64,000 nt of DNA from DATJGR01 sp041739525. Lineage in GTDB: Bacteria; Pseudomonadota; Gammaproteobacteria; Pseudomonadales; Azotimanducaceae. The stretch spans positions 28,233-92,232 of the forward strand of contig JBGSNQ010000071.1 in the NCBI GenBank assembly GCA_041739525.1. Reading direction: 5' to 3'. Below are positions 27,890 through 35,138 of this stretch, piece after piece; within the stretch, counting starts at the first letter, position 1; every line of letters starts with the position of its first letter. The position numbers were made by a program, and so were the translations under genes. The notes beneath the pieces were generated by a model that saw nothing but the letters and a program-made list of their open reading frames with translations, made no database searches and was not told the origin of the DNA.

Positions 27890-27921
27890 TCCCCTCCAGG
27901 GATTCGTCAGCAGTTGATTCG

Positions 27922-28686
27922 TTAGCGGCGGAACTGTTCGGCGAGGCGTCGCATGCCCGCCAGCCAGCGATCGTAGTCCGCGGTTTTGCGTTGCATGTAC
28001 GTGAGCACTTCCGGATGCGGCAGTACGAGGAAGCGCTCCTGATCGAGCGTTTCGATGACTGCGTCGGCCACCTGCTCGGGCTCGAGCATGCCGTCGATGC
28101 CGGCAACACCGCCGTCACCGCCGGCCGTCATCCCGGTGCGCACCGCCTGCGGACACAACACCGATACCTTTATGCCTTCGTGGCCGTGCGTGATCGACAA
28201 CCACTCACCGAGTGCAACCGCGGCGTGTTTCGTCACTGCGTACGTCACTGAGCCGATCTGCGACAACAAACCCGCGGCAGACGCGGTATTCAGCAGATAA
28301 CCGCCGCCGCGTTTCACCATGCGCGGAATCAGATTGCGCGCGGCATATACGTGCGACATCAGATTCACGTCCCAGATCTTCTGCCACACCTCATCGGACG
28401 CATCGATACCCCGACCGATACCGATACCGGCATTCGAGCAGAAGAGGGCGATCGGCCCGTGGTCACGCTCGGTGGCCTCGATCAGCGCCTTTATGTCCGC
28501 TTCTTTGCCGACATCGACCTGCCGACTCGACCCGCCGATCTCGGCCGCAACGGCGGCCGCGCCTTTACCGTCGAGATCCGCCACCACGACATGCGCCGCA
28601 CCTTCTGCAACAAACCGACGCGCCAACGCACGGCCGATCCCACTCGCGCCGCCTGTAACGACGACGACCTTGCCCTCAACTCGCAT
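27922..28686 (-). CDS. SDR-family oxidoreductase
   Basis: 254 aa. Cofactor loop TGGASGIG (11-18), acidic Asp37 after the second strand (VADLDG) suggests NAD(H), CSNAG near 83, catalytic Ser136, Tyr149, Lys153 (YAVTK). The C-terminal third (EPEQVADAVIETL, then QRKTADYDRWLAGMRRL) resembles a subset of SDRs found with lipid or steroid catabolism genes. ATG 28686 is chosen; an extension upstream is non-homologous. First gene of the SDR, serine hydrolase, CPBP run. Confidence 0.87.
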   Translation of the reverse strand: MRVEGKVVVVTGGASGIGRALARRFVAEGAAHVVVADLDGKGAAAVAAEIGGSSRQVDVGKEADIKALIEATERDHGPIALFCSNAGIGIGRGIDASDEVWQKIWDVNLMSHVYAARNLIPRMVKRGGGYLLNTASAAGLLSQIGSVTYAVTKHAAVALGEWLSITHGHEGIKVSVLCPQAVRTGMTAGGDGGVAGIDGMLEPEQVADAVIETLDQERFLVLPHPEVLTYMQRKTADYDRWLAGMRRLAEQFRR

Positions 28687-28845
28687 TGTTTTGTTCCCCC
28701 ACTCGAGCGTCCAACCATAGTCGTTTCTCGGAGTGATTTCGATTGGTGAAGAGGTGCGAGTATCGAGCGCGGTGGTGACGACTGATCGGTGCGGAGGGGG
28801 CGCTCTAGCCGTCCTGTCTTTTGTCAATAGAAGGGTCGCTCAGTC

Positions 28846-28863
28846 GCGGCCATCCATGGCCGC
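28846..28863. repeat. Palindrome GCGGCCAT-CC-ATGGCCGC
   Basis: Arms 28846-28853 and 28856-28863 are perfect complements with a 2-bp centre. Shares its GCGGCCA arm with the stem-loop at 29061-29080, about 200 bp away. Confidence 0.7.
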
Positions 28864-28931
28864 TCATGCCCCTCCACACCGATCAGCCGTCACCTTCCAT
28901 CATCGAAGTCACTCCTTCGTTTGGAGAGTTG

Positions 28932-28952
28932 AACGCGCGCTTCGCGCGCGTT
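28932..28952. repeat. Stem-loop, 9-bp stem, TTC loop
   Basis: AACGCGCGC (28932-28940) pairs with GCGCGCGTT (28944-28952). Only 2 bp separate it from the next, larger stem-loop, giving a double-hairpin arrangement. Confidence 0.75.
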
Positions 28953-28954
28953 CC

Positions 28955-28982
28955 GCACCAACGCGCTTTAGCGCGTTGGTGC
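28955..28982. repeat. Stem-loop, 12-bp perfect stem, TTTA loop
   Basis: GCACCAACGCGC (28955-28966) pairs with GCGCGTTGGTGC (28971-28982). The strongest hairpin in the gap. It has no T-tract on either side and does not flank the end of a gene, so a simple terminator does not explain it. Confidence 0.75.
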
Positions 28983-29060
28983 ATCACTCATAACTTGCTA
29001 TGGCGTGGGGCGGTCACGCGAACCCAGGCGGGCGTGGGTGAATGTCGGTGAGGACCGTGA

Positions 29061-29080
29061 CGCGGCCATGGGTGGCCGCG
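29061..29080. repeat. Stem-loop, 8-bp stem, TGGG loop
   Basis: CGCGGCCA (29061-29068) pairs with TGGCCGCG (29073-29080). Related in sequence to the palindrome at 28846-28863. Confidence 0.65.
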
Positions 29081-29187
29081 CCCCGAGCGACCAGGGAGGG
29101 CTCGAGCGAGTCCGAACCGGCATTCACGCACGTCCGCCGCGAACCGAAGCTCCATCCCACCGCCTCATGCCATAATCCACCCCCACT

Positions 29188-29261
29188 GCGGGTGTAGTTC
29201 AATGGCAGAACGGCAGCTTCCCAAGCTGCATACGAGGGTTCGATTCCCTCCACCCGCTCCA
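29188..29261 (+). tRNA. tRNA-Gly (anticodon CCC)
   Basis: Acceptor stem GCGGGTG (29188-29194) pairs with CACCCGC (29251-29257), then discriminator T and an encoded CCA (29259-29261). D-arm TAGTTCAATGGCAGAA. Anticodon stem GCAGC/GCTGC encloses the loop TTCCCAA, giving anticodon CCC for GGG codons. T-arm GAGGGTTCGATTCCCTC is perfect. Length 74 nt including CCA. Confidence 0.97.
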
Positions 29262-29293
29262 TCCAACGACGTCGCCCCTGAGCGGAAATCTCC

Positions 29294-30490
29294 ATGCGAT
29301 CGGAACGTTATCGCTGGGTACTGGCATGCAATCTGTTCGCCATCCTGACGGTTTCGTCCGGCCTCGGTTTCTACAACCTGTCCGTCTACATGCATGCGCT
29401 GGCGGCGCAGCGCGGGTTCTCCGTGGCGTCGATTTCGGCGGCGGTGGGATTGTTCTTCTTGACAGGTGGTGTTGCCGGGTTAGTTACAGGACGCGTTCTG
29501 CAGCGGCACGATGCGCGCCTCGTCATGCTCGTTGGGGCATTGTTTTCCGGGGCGGCCATCGCCTGCATCGGACGCGTGCAGGCCGAGTGGCAGATGTTCC
29601 TCGTGTATGCGCTGTTTGGTGTGGGCTACACGGGCGTTTCGGTATTGCCGGCCACAACGTTGATCACGCGATGGTTCGATCCGGCAAGTCGCCCTGTGGC
29701 GCTTTCGTTCTCATCGACCGGGCTCTCGTTGGGCGGGGTGATTCTCACGCCGTTGTCGGCAGCGTTGCTGGAGCGGTGGCCCATCGAACACGCCACGCCG
29801 CTGCTCGGTGGAATCTTCGCGCTGCTCATCGTGCCCATCGTCTGGTTCGGCGTGCGCTCGTTTCCCGAGGCGCCCGCGGTGGGCGCGCCGTCGCCGATGG
29901 TGCAGGGAACGGAGTTTGCGGCGGCGGTGCGGTCGCGGTTCTTCGTGTTCCTCACGCTCGCTTATCTGTTGGCGATGGGCGCGAAGGTTGGAACCATCGC
30001 GCACATGTATCCGCGAGGCGTGGCGGTTGCTACGCCGCTGCAGGCCTCGTTCGCCGTGTCTGTGCTTGCCATGATGTCGGTGATCGGACGGCTGATCGGT
30101 GGTTTCATCATCGGGCGCGTGCCGATCAAGCAGTTCGCGCTCGTCACCGTGATGGGCCAACTGTTGGGATTCGTGGTGATCGGCGCCGCGCAGAATACGA
30201 CGCAACTGTTGCTCGGCGCGGGATTGTTCGGGTTCACGGTCGGCAACCTGTTGATGCTGCAGCCGTCGATGCTCGCGCAGGCGTTCGGCGTGATGGACTA
30301 TCCGAAGATCTTCTCGCTGAGCCAGGCGGTGTCCACGCTCGGCATCGCGAGCGGTCCAGTGGTGCTAGGTGCCGTTACCGCCACGCATGGCTATCTGGCG
30401 GCGTTTCTGATCTTCGCGGCGCTGTCGGGAGTTGCGTTCGCGCTGATCGTGGCTGCAGGCCCGGTGCCGGAAGGCGAACCGGCGCGCTGA
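29294..30490 (+). CDS. MFS transporter (oxalate/monocarboxylate-like)
   Basis: 398 aa, 12 membrane helices. GFYNLSVYMHALAAQRGFSVASIS in the first periplasmic region and helix 4-5 GVGYTGVSVLPATTLITRWF followed by SFSSTGLSLGG resemble the OFA/monocarboxylate MFS group (Asp/Arg loop RWFDPASRPVALS). No signal for a specific substrate. It starts 32 bp after tRNA-Gly, so could be read from the tRNA promoter; no separate promoter seen. Confidence 0.83.
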   Translation: MRSERYRWVLACNLFAILTVSSGLGFYNLSVYMHALAAQRGFSVASISAAVGLFFLTGGVAGLVTGRVLQRHDARLVMLVGALFSGAAIACIGRVQAEWQMFLVYALFGVGYTGVSVLPATTLITRWFDPASRPVALSFSSTGLSLGGVILTPLSAALLERWPIEHATPLLGGIFALLIVPIVWFGVRSFPEAPAVGAPSPMVQGTEFAAAVRSRFFVFLTLAYLLAMGAKVGTIAHMYPRGVAVATPLQASFAVSVLAMMSVIGRLIGGFIIGRVPIKQFALVTVMGQLLGFVVIGAAQNTTQLLLGAGLFGFTVGNLLMLQPSMLAQAFGVMDYPKIFSLSQAVSTLGIASGPVVLGAVTATHGYLAAFLIFAALSGVAFALIVAAGPVPEGEPAR

Positions 30491-30524
30491 CGAATCGCCT
30501 TGCGTGTGGTCGAAGGAACCGGTT

Positions 30525-30538
30525 GGTGTCGCGACACC
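30525..30538. promoter_or_regulatory. 14-bp perfect palindrome upstream of the Do-type protease
   Basis: GGTGTCGCGACACC is fully self-complementary and lies 31 bp before the protease ATG, the place for an operator or a stress-regulator site. No regulator is nearby; the base pairing could also be chance in GC-rich DNA. Confidence 0.3.
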
Positions 30539-30569
30539 TGAATAAGTACGAATTGAAGGACGATCGTAG

Positions 30570-31913
30570 ATGCGATTTAACGTTGTTTTGTTGACGGCTC
30601 TGCTGATGGCGGGCAGTGCCGGCGCTGCGTTGCCGGCAACCAGCGATCTGCCCAGCCTCGCGCCGATGCTCGAACAGATCACGCCGTCGGTCGTCAACAT
30701 TGCCACCTACACCACGGTCCAGGTGCGTAACCCGCTGATGGACGACCCGTTCTTCCGCCGCTTTTTCAACGTTCCCGAACAGCAGCAGCGTTATCGCCGC
30801 ACGAAGGCCGCAGGCTCGGGTGTGATCGTCGATGCGCGGCAGGGATACATCGTTACCAACAACCACGTCGTGGACCGCGCCGACGAGATCACCGTGACGC
30901 TATCCGATGGGCGCGCGTTGCCCGCAAAGCTGGTGGGTACCGATGCGCAGGTGGATCTCGCCGTGTTGAAGGTCGATTCGAGAAAGCTCGCGCAAATCAC
31001 GTTTGCCGATTCGAGCCGTCTGCGCGTGGGTGACTACGTGGTTGCCATCGGCAATCCGTTCGGGCTCGACCAGACGGTGACGTCGGGCATCGTCAGTGCG
31101 CTGGGCCGCAGCGGTCTCGGCATCGAAGGTTACGAGGATTTCATTCAGACCGATGCGTCGATCAACCCCGGCAACTCCGGTGGTGCGCTGGTGAATCTGC
31201 GCGGCGAACTGATCGGCATCAACACGGCGATTCTCGCGCCGGCCGGCGGTAACGTCGGCATCGGCTTTGCGATACCGAGCAACATGGTGTCGGCGATCAT
31301 GGCGCAGTTGATCAAACACGGCGAAGTGCAGCGCGGTCGGCTTGGTGTTCGCGTTCAGGCGCTGAACCCGGAGCTTGCGCAGGCGTTCAACGTGAACGTC
31401 GCGGAAGGCGTCGTCGTCGTCGAAGTGGACAAGGAGAGTGCCTGCGCGAAAGCCGGCATCGCTCCGGGCGATGTCATCGTCAGAGTCAACGATCGCGACA
31501 TCAAGCGCATCGTCGATTTTCACAGTCAGTCGGCGCTGTTGATGGTAGGCGATAACGTGAACATGGCCGTGTTACGCGACGGCAAGCAGCGACGCGTCAA
31601 CTTCGACCTCGTCGCCGAGAGTCTCGAGCAGATCGCCGGCGAGCGAATCGACCCGCGCCTTACGGGCGTTGCGTTGCAGAACTTCCGGAGCGAAAACGAT
31701 CCCACGACCGGTGCCGGCGTACTGGTAACAGACATCGGTCCCGACAGTTCGGCGCTAGAGCGCGGGTTGCGGCCGGGCGACATCATCGTGGCGCTGAACC
31801 GGAAGGCGGTACGCAGCATCGCGGAGATGAGCGATCAGCAGCCGTCGCCTAACGGGCAGATGTTGCTGCGCGTCTACCGGGCCGGCGAGTTCGGTTACAT
31901 CGTGTTGCCGTAG
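30570..31913 (+). CDS. degQ: Periplasmic Do-type (DegP/DegQ/MucD) serine protease
   Basis: 447 aa. Signal peptide MRFNVVLLTALLMAGSAGA with cleavage near residue 19-20, so the mature form is periplasmic. The trypsin-like domain has the triad His99 (NNHVV), Asp129 (VDLAVLKV) and Ser203 (GNSGG). Two PDZ domains follow (about 255-345 and 355-440), the second being shorter. It degrades or refolds misfolded envelope proteins. The LA loop is short, which fits DegQ/DegS-like more than DegP. Start ATG follows GAAGGACGAT. Confidence 0.9.
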   Translation: MRFNVVLLTALLMAGSAGAALPATSDLPSLAPMLEQITPSVVNIATYTTVQVRNPLMDDPFFRRFFNVPEQQQRYRRTKAAGSGVIVDARQGYIVTNNHVVDRADEITVTLSDGRALPAKLVGTDAQVDLAVLKVDSRKLAQITFADSSRLRVGDYVVAIGNPFGLDQTVTSGIVSALGRSGLGIEGYEDFIQTDASINPGNSGGALVNLRGELIGINTAILAPAGGNVGIGFAIPSNMVSAIMAQLIKHGEVQRGRLGVRVQALNPELAQAFNVNVAEGVVVVEVDKESACAKAGIAPGDVIVRVNDRDIKRIVDFHSQSALLMVGDNVNMAVLRDGKQRRVNFDLVAESLEQIAGERIDPRLTGVALQNFRSENDPTTGAGVLVTDIGPDSSALERGLRPGDIIVALNRKAVRSIAEMSDQQPSPNGQMLLRVYRAGEFGYIVLP

Positions 31914-31928
31914 CCGTCGACTACGGTC

Positions 31929-31947
31929 GCGGCCGAGCAGCGGCCGC
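31929..31947. terminator. Stem-loop between convergent degQ and small ORF
   Basis: GCGGCCG (31929-31935) pairs with CGGCCGC (31941-31947) around AGCAG. It follows the protease stop by 15 bp and precedes the end of the convergent 77-aa gene. No T-tract, so intrinsic termination is uncertain. Confidence 0.35.
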
Positions 31948-31958
31948 CCGAGACGGGA

Positions 31959-32192
31959 TCAATCGACCAGCGTGAACTGCGGTTTCACCGGTTCGGCGGC
32001 GTCGGATACGTAAACCTCGTCGATGTCGTCGATGCACTGCAGTGCTTCCGCCAGCGGAATCAATACCTTCTGCAGGGTACCCGTCTTGTCGCGATAGGCA
32101 GCCACAACCGTCGAGTCGTGTGCCTTCACGATCAGATACTTCGTACCGTTGCGCGTCAGCAGGTGTCCCGGCAACGATTCGGAAATGTTCAT
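31959..32192 (-). CDS. Small conserved hypothetical protein
   Basis: 77 aa, not recognised. It has coding-like composition (GC-rich third positions), a GGAG ribosome site 7 nt before the ATG and a beta-rich pattern (KYLIVKAHDSTVVAAYRDK, then LIPLAEALQCIDDIDEVYV). No signal peptide or membrane helix. It stands alone between degQ and the alcohol dehydrogenase terminator. Confidence 0.6.
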   Translation of the reverse strand: MNISESLPGHLLTRNGTKYLIVKAHDSTVVAAYRDKTGTLQKVLIPLAEALQCIDDIDEVYVSDAAEPVKPQFTLVD

Positions 32193-32331
32193 CTCGAAAC
32201 TCCGCCTTCGATGTGTACACGTTAACGCCTCGGGCGGGCCGGAGTTGATCCCACTCGTCGTGGGCGCAGAACCGTTCGGCGCCGCGTCGTCGCTAACGGT
32301 CGATTCTCAGGTGTGAACGGTCCGAAAACGA

Positions 32332-32355
32332 AGAAGGCGCCGATGGGCGCCTTCT
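32332..32355 (-). terminator. Rho-independent terminator of the alcohol dehydrogenase gene
   Basis: AGAAGGCGCC (32332-32341) pairs with GGCGCCTTCT (32346-32355) over a 4-nt loop. On the minus strand the stem is followed by a T-rich TTCGTTTTC tail, and it lies 22 bp past the stop of the gene at 32378. This is the best intrinsic terminator in the window. Confidence 0.7.
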
Positions 32356-32377
32356 GCGTGCGAGCAAACGATGCGGA

Positions 32378-33463
32378 TCAGGCGTCGAACATGATGACGC
32401 TGCGCGCCACTTCGCCTTTCTTCAGCGCCTGCATCGCGTCGTTCACGTCCTTCAGCTTGATGCGTCCGGAGATCATGTCGTCGAGGTGCAGTTTGCCGTT
32501 CAGGTAGAAGTCGACGAAGCGGGGCATGTCGACGCGGAAGCGGTTCGAGCCCATGTTCGAGCCCTGGATCTTACGCTCCATCAGGAATTCGGCGCCGTGC
32601 AGTTCGATCATCGTACCGACCGGAATCATGCCGATGATGGTTGCGGTGCCGCCTTTGCGCAGCATCCGGAACGCCTGCTCGGTGGTCGCCTTCAGGCCGA
32701 TCGCTTCGAACGAGTAGTGCACGCCGCCGCCCGTCATTGCGATGATTTCGTTGACCGCGTCCTTCTCCTTCGCGTTCACCACGTCGGTGGCGCCGAACTT
32801 GCGCGCAAGTTCGAGCTTACTGGCCACAGCGTCCACCGCGATGATGCGGCCGGCACCGGCGATCGCCGCACCGTTGATGCACGACAGGCCAACGCCGCCG
32901 CAGCCGATGACCGCAACCGTCGCGCCCGGTTCGACCTTCGCCGTGTGGATGACAGCACCGACGCCCGTCGTCACGCCGCAACCGATCAGCGCGGCGCGGT
33001 CGAGCGGCATGTCGGGACGGATTTTCACGATCGCGTGTTCGTGGACAAGCATCTTTTCGGCGAACGACGACAGGTTCAGGAACTGGAATACCGGTTGGCC
33101 GCCGGCGGTCAGTCGCGACGGTTCGTCGGCCTTGCGGTCGAGATCGTCGCGATCGCAAAGCGACATGTGACCGGTGAGGCACGGCTCGCAGTGGCCGCAG
33201 AACGCCGACAGACACGTGATCACGTGATCGCCGGGTTTAACGTACGTAACGTCGGAACCAACCGCTTCGACGATGCCGGCCGATTCGTGGCCCAGCACCG
33301 ACGGCAGCGGATACGGGTACGAGCCGTTCTGGAAGTGCAGGTCTGAATGGCACACGCCGGCGGCGACCGTTCGCACCAGCACTTCCCGTGGGCCGGGTTT
33401 GCCGTGGCTGACCTCTTCGATCACCAGCGGCTCGTTGACTTTGCGCAATACTGCTGCCTTCAT
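32378..33463 (-). CDS. Zinc-dependent alcohol dehydrogenase (class III-like MDR)
   Basis: 361 aa. Catalytic zinc ligands Cys38 (GVCHSD) and His59 (GHESAG) with a later Cys near 175 (LIGCGVTTG); structural zinc ligands Cys89, Cys92, Cys95 and Cys103. Rossmann loop CGGVGLSC near 202. The GHESAGIVE and ITCLSAFCG context resembles the Zn-dependent alcohol dehydrogenase group used on aryl or steroid-type alcohols, but a formaldehyde dehydrogenase is not ruled out. Followed by a strong terminator. Divergent from folK. Confidence 0.9.
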   Translation of the reverse strand: MKAAVLRKVNEPLVIEEVSHGKPGPREVLVRTVAAGVCHSDLHFQNGSYPYPLPSVLGHESAGIVEAVGSDVTYVKPGDHVITCLSAFCGHCEPCLTGHMSLCDRDDLDRKADEPSRLTAGGQPVFQFLNLSSFAEKMLVHEHAIVKIRPDMPLDRAALIGCGVTTGVGAVIHTAKVEPGATVAVIGCGGVGLSCINGAAIAGAGRIIAVDAVASKLELARKFGATDVVNAKEKDAVNEIIAMTGGGVHYSFEAIGLKATTEQAFRMLRKGGTATIIGMIPVGTMIELHGAEFLMERKIQGSNMGSNRFRVDMPRFVDFYLNGKLHLDDMISGRIKLKDVNDAMQALKKGEVARSVIMFDA

Positions 33464-33631
33464 CCCTCGTCCTCCATGAATTTCGTTATTGGGCGGTTCG
33501 TAATTGGGCAGTTCGTTTTCGGAAAGGGTTGCGAGTGTGCCAAAGGCGATGTCTGTTTACTACTTGAGAAGCGCACCCGAACGCGCCGGTCGGACACTCG
33601 CGCCGCCGCCGATGTGGCGTATCGAATGGCC

Positions 33632-34162
33632 ATGCTGATCCTTGTCGGCATTGGTTCGAATCGCGGCGACTCCATCGGCATCGTGCGCGAGAGCATCGAG
33701 CGACTGCGGTCGTTCGCGAAAAGCGGGTTTCGAACATCGTCGCTCTGGCGCACGAGCCCGGTCGACTGTCCACCCGGGTCGGCCGACTTCATCAATGCGG
33801 TGGTCGCATTCGAGCCGCGCGACGGCCTTACGCCGGAAGCGATGCTCGCGGCTCTCAAGCAGCTCGAACGGGAATTTGGACGCTCCGCCGTACTGGTTCG
33901 AAATGCCCCGCGCGAACTCGACCTCGATCTGCTCGTGTACGGCGACGAAGCGCGGACGAGCGTTGAGTTCACGTTGCCACATCCACGCGCCACCGAGCGC
34001 CGGTTCGTCATGGCGCCGGCCGCGGAAATCGTCGCGGACCTGCGCTGGCCCGGCACGCGTCTCACGGTTGCCGAACTGCTCGCGCACATCGACGACAAAG
34101 AGATCGTGGAGCGCGTTCCCGATCGCCCCAACACTGCAGCGCTGATCTCGTCCGCGCGATAG
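33632..34162 (+). CDS. folK: 2-amino-4-hydroxy-6-hydroxymethyldihydropteridine pyrophosphokinase
   Basis: 176 aa, HPPK of folate biosynthesis, which pyrophosphorylates 6-hydroxymethyl-7,8-dihydropterin. Signature LVGIGSNRGDS at the start, SSLWRTSPVD near 40, VRNAPRELDLDLLVYG with the Mg-binding D-x-D near 95-97, and LPHPRATERRFVMAPAAEI. ATG 33632 or ATG 33626 (two codons earlier) fit; neither has a clear ribosome site. No panB or folB neighbours; it is isolated, divergent from the alcohol dehydrogenase. Confidence 0.9.
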   Translation: MLILVGIGSNRGDSIGIVRESIERLRSFAKSGFRTSSLWRTSPVDCPPGSADFINAVVAFEPRDGLTPEAMLAALKQLEREFGRSAVLVRNAPRELDLDLLVYGDEARTSVEFTLPHPRATERRFVMAPAAEIVADLRWPGTRLTVAELLAHIDDKEIVERVPDRPNTAALISSAR

Positions 34163-34200
34163 CGGTCACGACCCGTGATAGCATCGCTGGAAAAAGAAGA

Positions 34201-34223
34201 TCCGGCGGCAAAGCGGCGCCGGA
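34201..34223. terminator. Hairpin after folK
   Basis: TCCGGCG (34201-34207) pairs with CGCCGGA (34217-34223) over a 9-nt loop, 39 bp past the folK stop. No T-tract; weak candidate. Confidence 0.25.
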
Positions 34224-34262
34224 CGGGGCTTCAAGGATTCATGGGGAGGCAATCCGGGCATC

Positions 34263-35138
34263 ATGCGGAGAGTGAGGCGGCTGCTTTGCTGCGTGCTCGT
34301 TGCGGGCGGTCTGCTGGCTGAGTCTGCCCACGCCTACGATCCCGATCTGCATCAGAAGTTCACGTTCATCGCGGCCAAACAGCTGAACCGCTGCCTTGAA
34401 GGTTCCTCGTTGCCGCGGCTCACCCCATTGCAGGTTCGCTACATCGCGAAGAGCGACGTCGCACAAGCGCAAGGCGGCTGGTTCGGCCAGTTCCGCTGGG
34501 GCTATTACGATCGCGCCGCACAGAGCCAGCGGAAATTGTTGTGGGTGATCGACACACGCCTGCACGATCACTTCAAGCAGCTCGAAACCGAGATGTCGAG
34601 CGCGCGCGAGATGGGCGATCAGTATTCCGACCTCGGCTACATCGCGAACTACCTGCAGAACATGACGTCACCCGCGCACGTGGTGCCGGTTTACTTCACG
34701 CGGTGGTGGCGCTTCAACCTGTCGGACCGTTTCGACGGTTATCCGCTCGACGAAGTAGCGCTCGAGAAAGCGCTGGACGTCGATTGCGCGGCGTTGCTTG
34801 CCTCGCCGGACCAACCGATAGAGGAAATCTTGCGCGACACGGCGAGCGCGACGTTGCGTGCGGTGCAGAGTCGCATCGACGCCCTGCCAGTCACGTGGCA
34901 GGCATTCTGGAAGCTGGCAGACGATCCGGAAAAATTCGGCGAATACGGACGCGCCGGCAACAATTTCGGCCGCCGCGTCGATTTCAAGTGCGGCGACACG
35001 AAGTGCGTGCTGCTCGACAAAGATCCGCTCTACGACGCGTTCGCCCTCGAACGCCACGTCGACGCGGTAAATGCAACGATGCGCGCGATGCTCTGGCTGC
35101 AGCGACGGTTGGTGAATGGCGAAGTCGTCAAACACTGA
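34263..35138 (+). CDS. Secreted P1-nuclease/phospholipase C-like protein
   Basis: 291 aa. Signal peptide RLLCCVLVAGGLLAESAHA cleaved before YDPDLH, so the protein is exported. H-x-x-F, DLGYIANYLQNMTSPAHVVPVY (about 122-143) fits the zinc-dependent phospholipase C/S1-P1 nuclease fold, in which His and Asp residues in helices bind three zinc ions; not all ligands are certain by eye. A CNA-like Cys pair is at CGDTKC near 243. Its gene ends inside the start of the CoA-transferase gene (23-bp overlap). Ribosome site GGGGAGG lies 13 nt upstream, farther than normal. Confidence 0.65.
   Translation: MRRVRRLLCCVLVAGGLLAESAHAYDPDLHQKFTFIAAKQLNRCLEGSSLPRLTPLQVRYIAKSDVAQAQGGWFGQFRWGYYDRAAQSQRKLLWVIDTRLHDHFKQLETEMSSAREMGDQYSDLGYIANYLQNMTSPAHVVPVYFTRWWRFNLSDRFDGYPLDEVALEKALDVDCAALLASPDQPIEEILRDTASATLRAVQSRIDALPVTWQAFWKLADDPEKFGEYGRAGNNFGRRVDFKCGDTKCVLLDKDPLYDAFALERHVDAVNATMRAMLWLQRRLVNGEVVKH

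Larger units (their letters stand above)
28687..29187. other. About 500 bp without a gene, rich in inverted repeats
   Basis: No credible ORF on either strand: candidate frames have no ribosome site and no recognisable domain. The stretch holds four stem-loops (listed separately) and one related pair of them: the arms of 28846-28863 and 29061-29080 both contain GCGGCCA / TGGCCGC. It ends at tRNA-Gly. A CATAAT box at 29171-29176 is a plausible -10 for the tRNA, without a clear -35. Confidence 0.6.
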
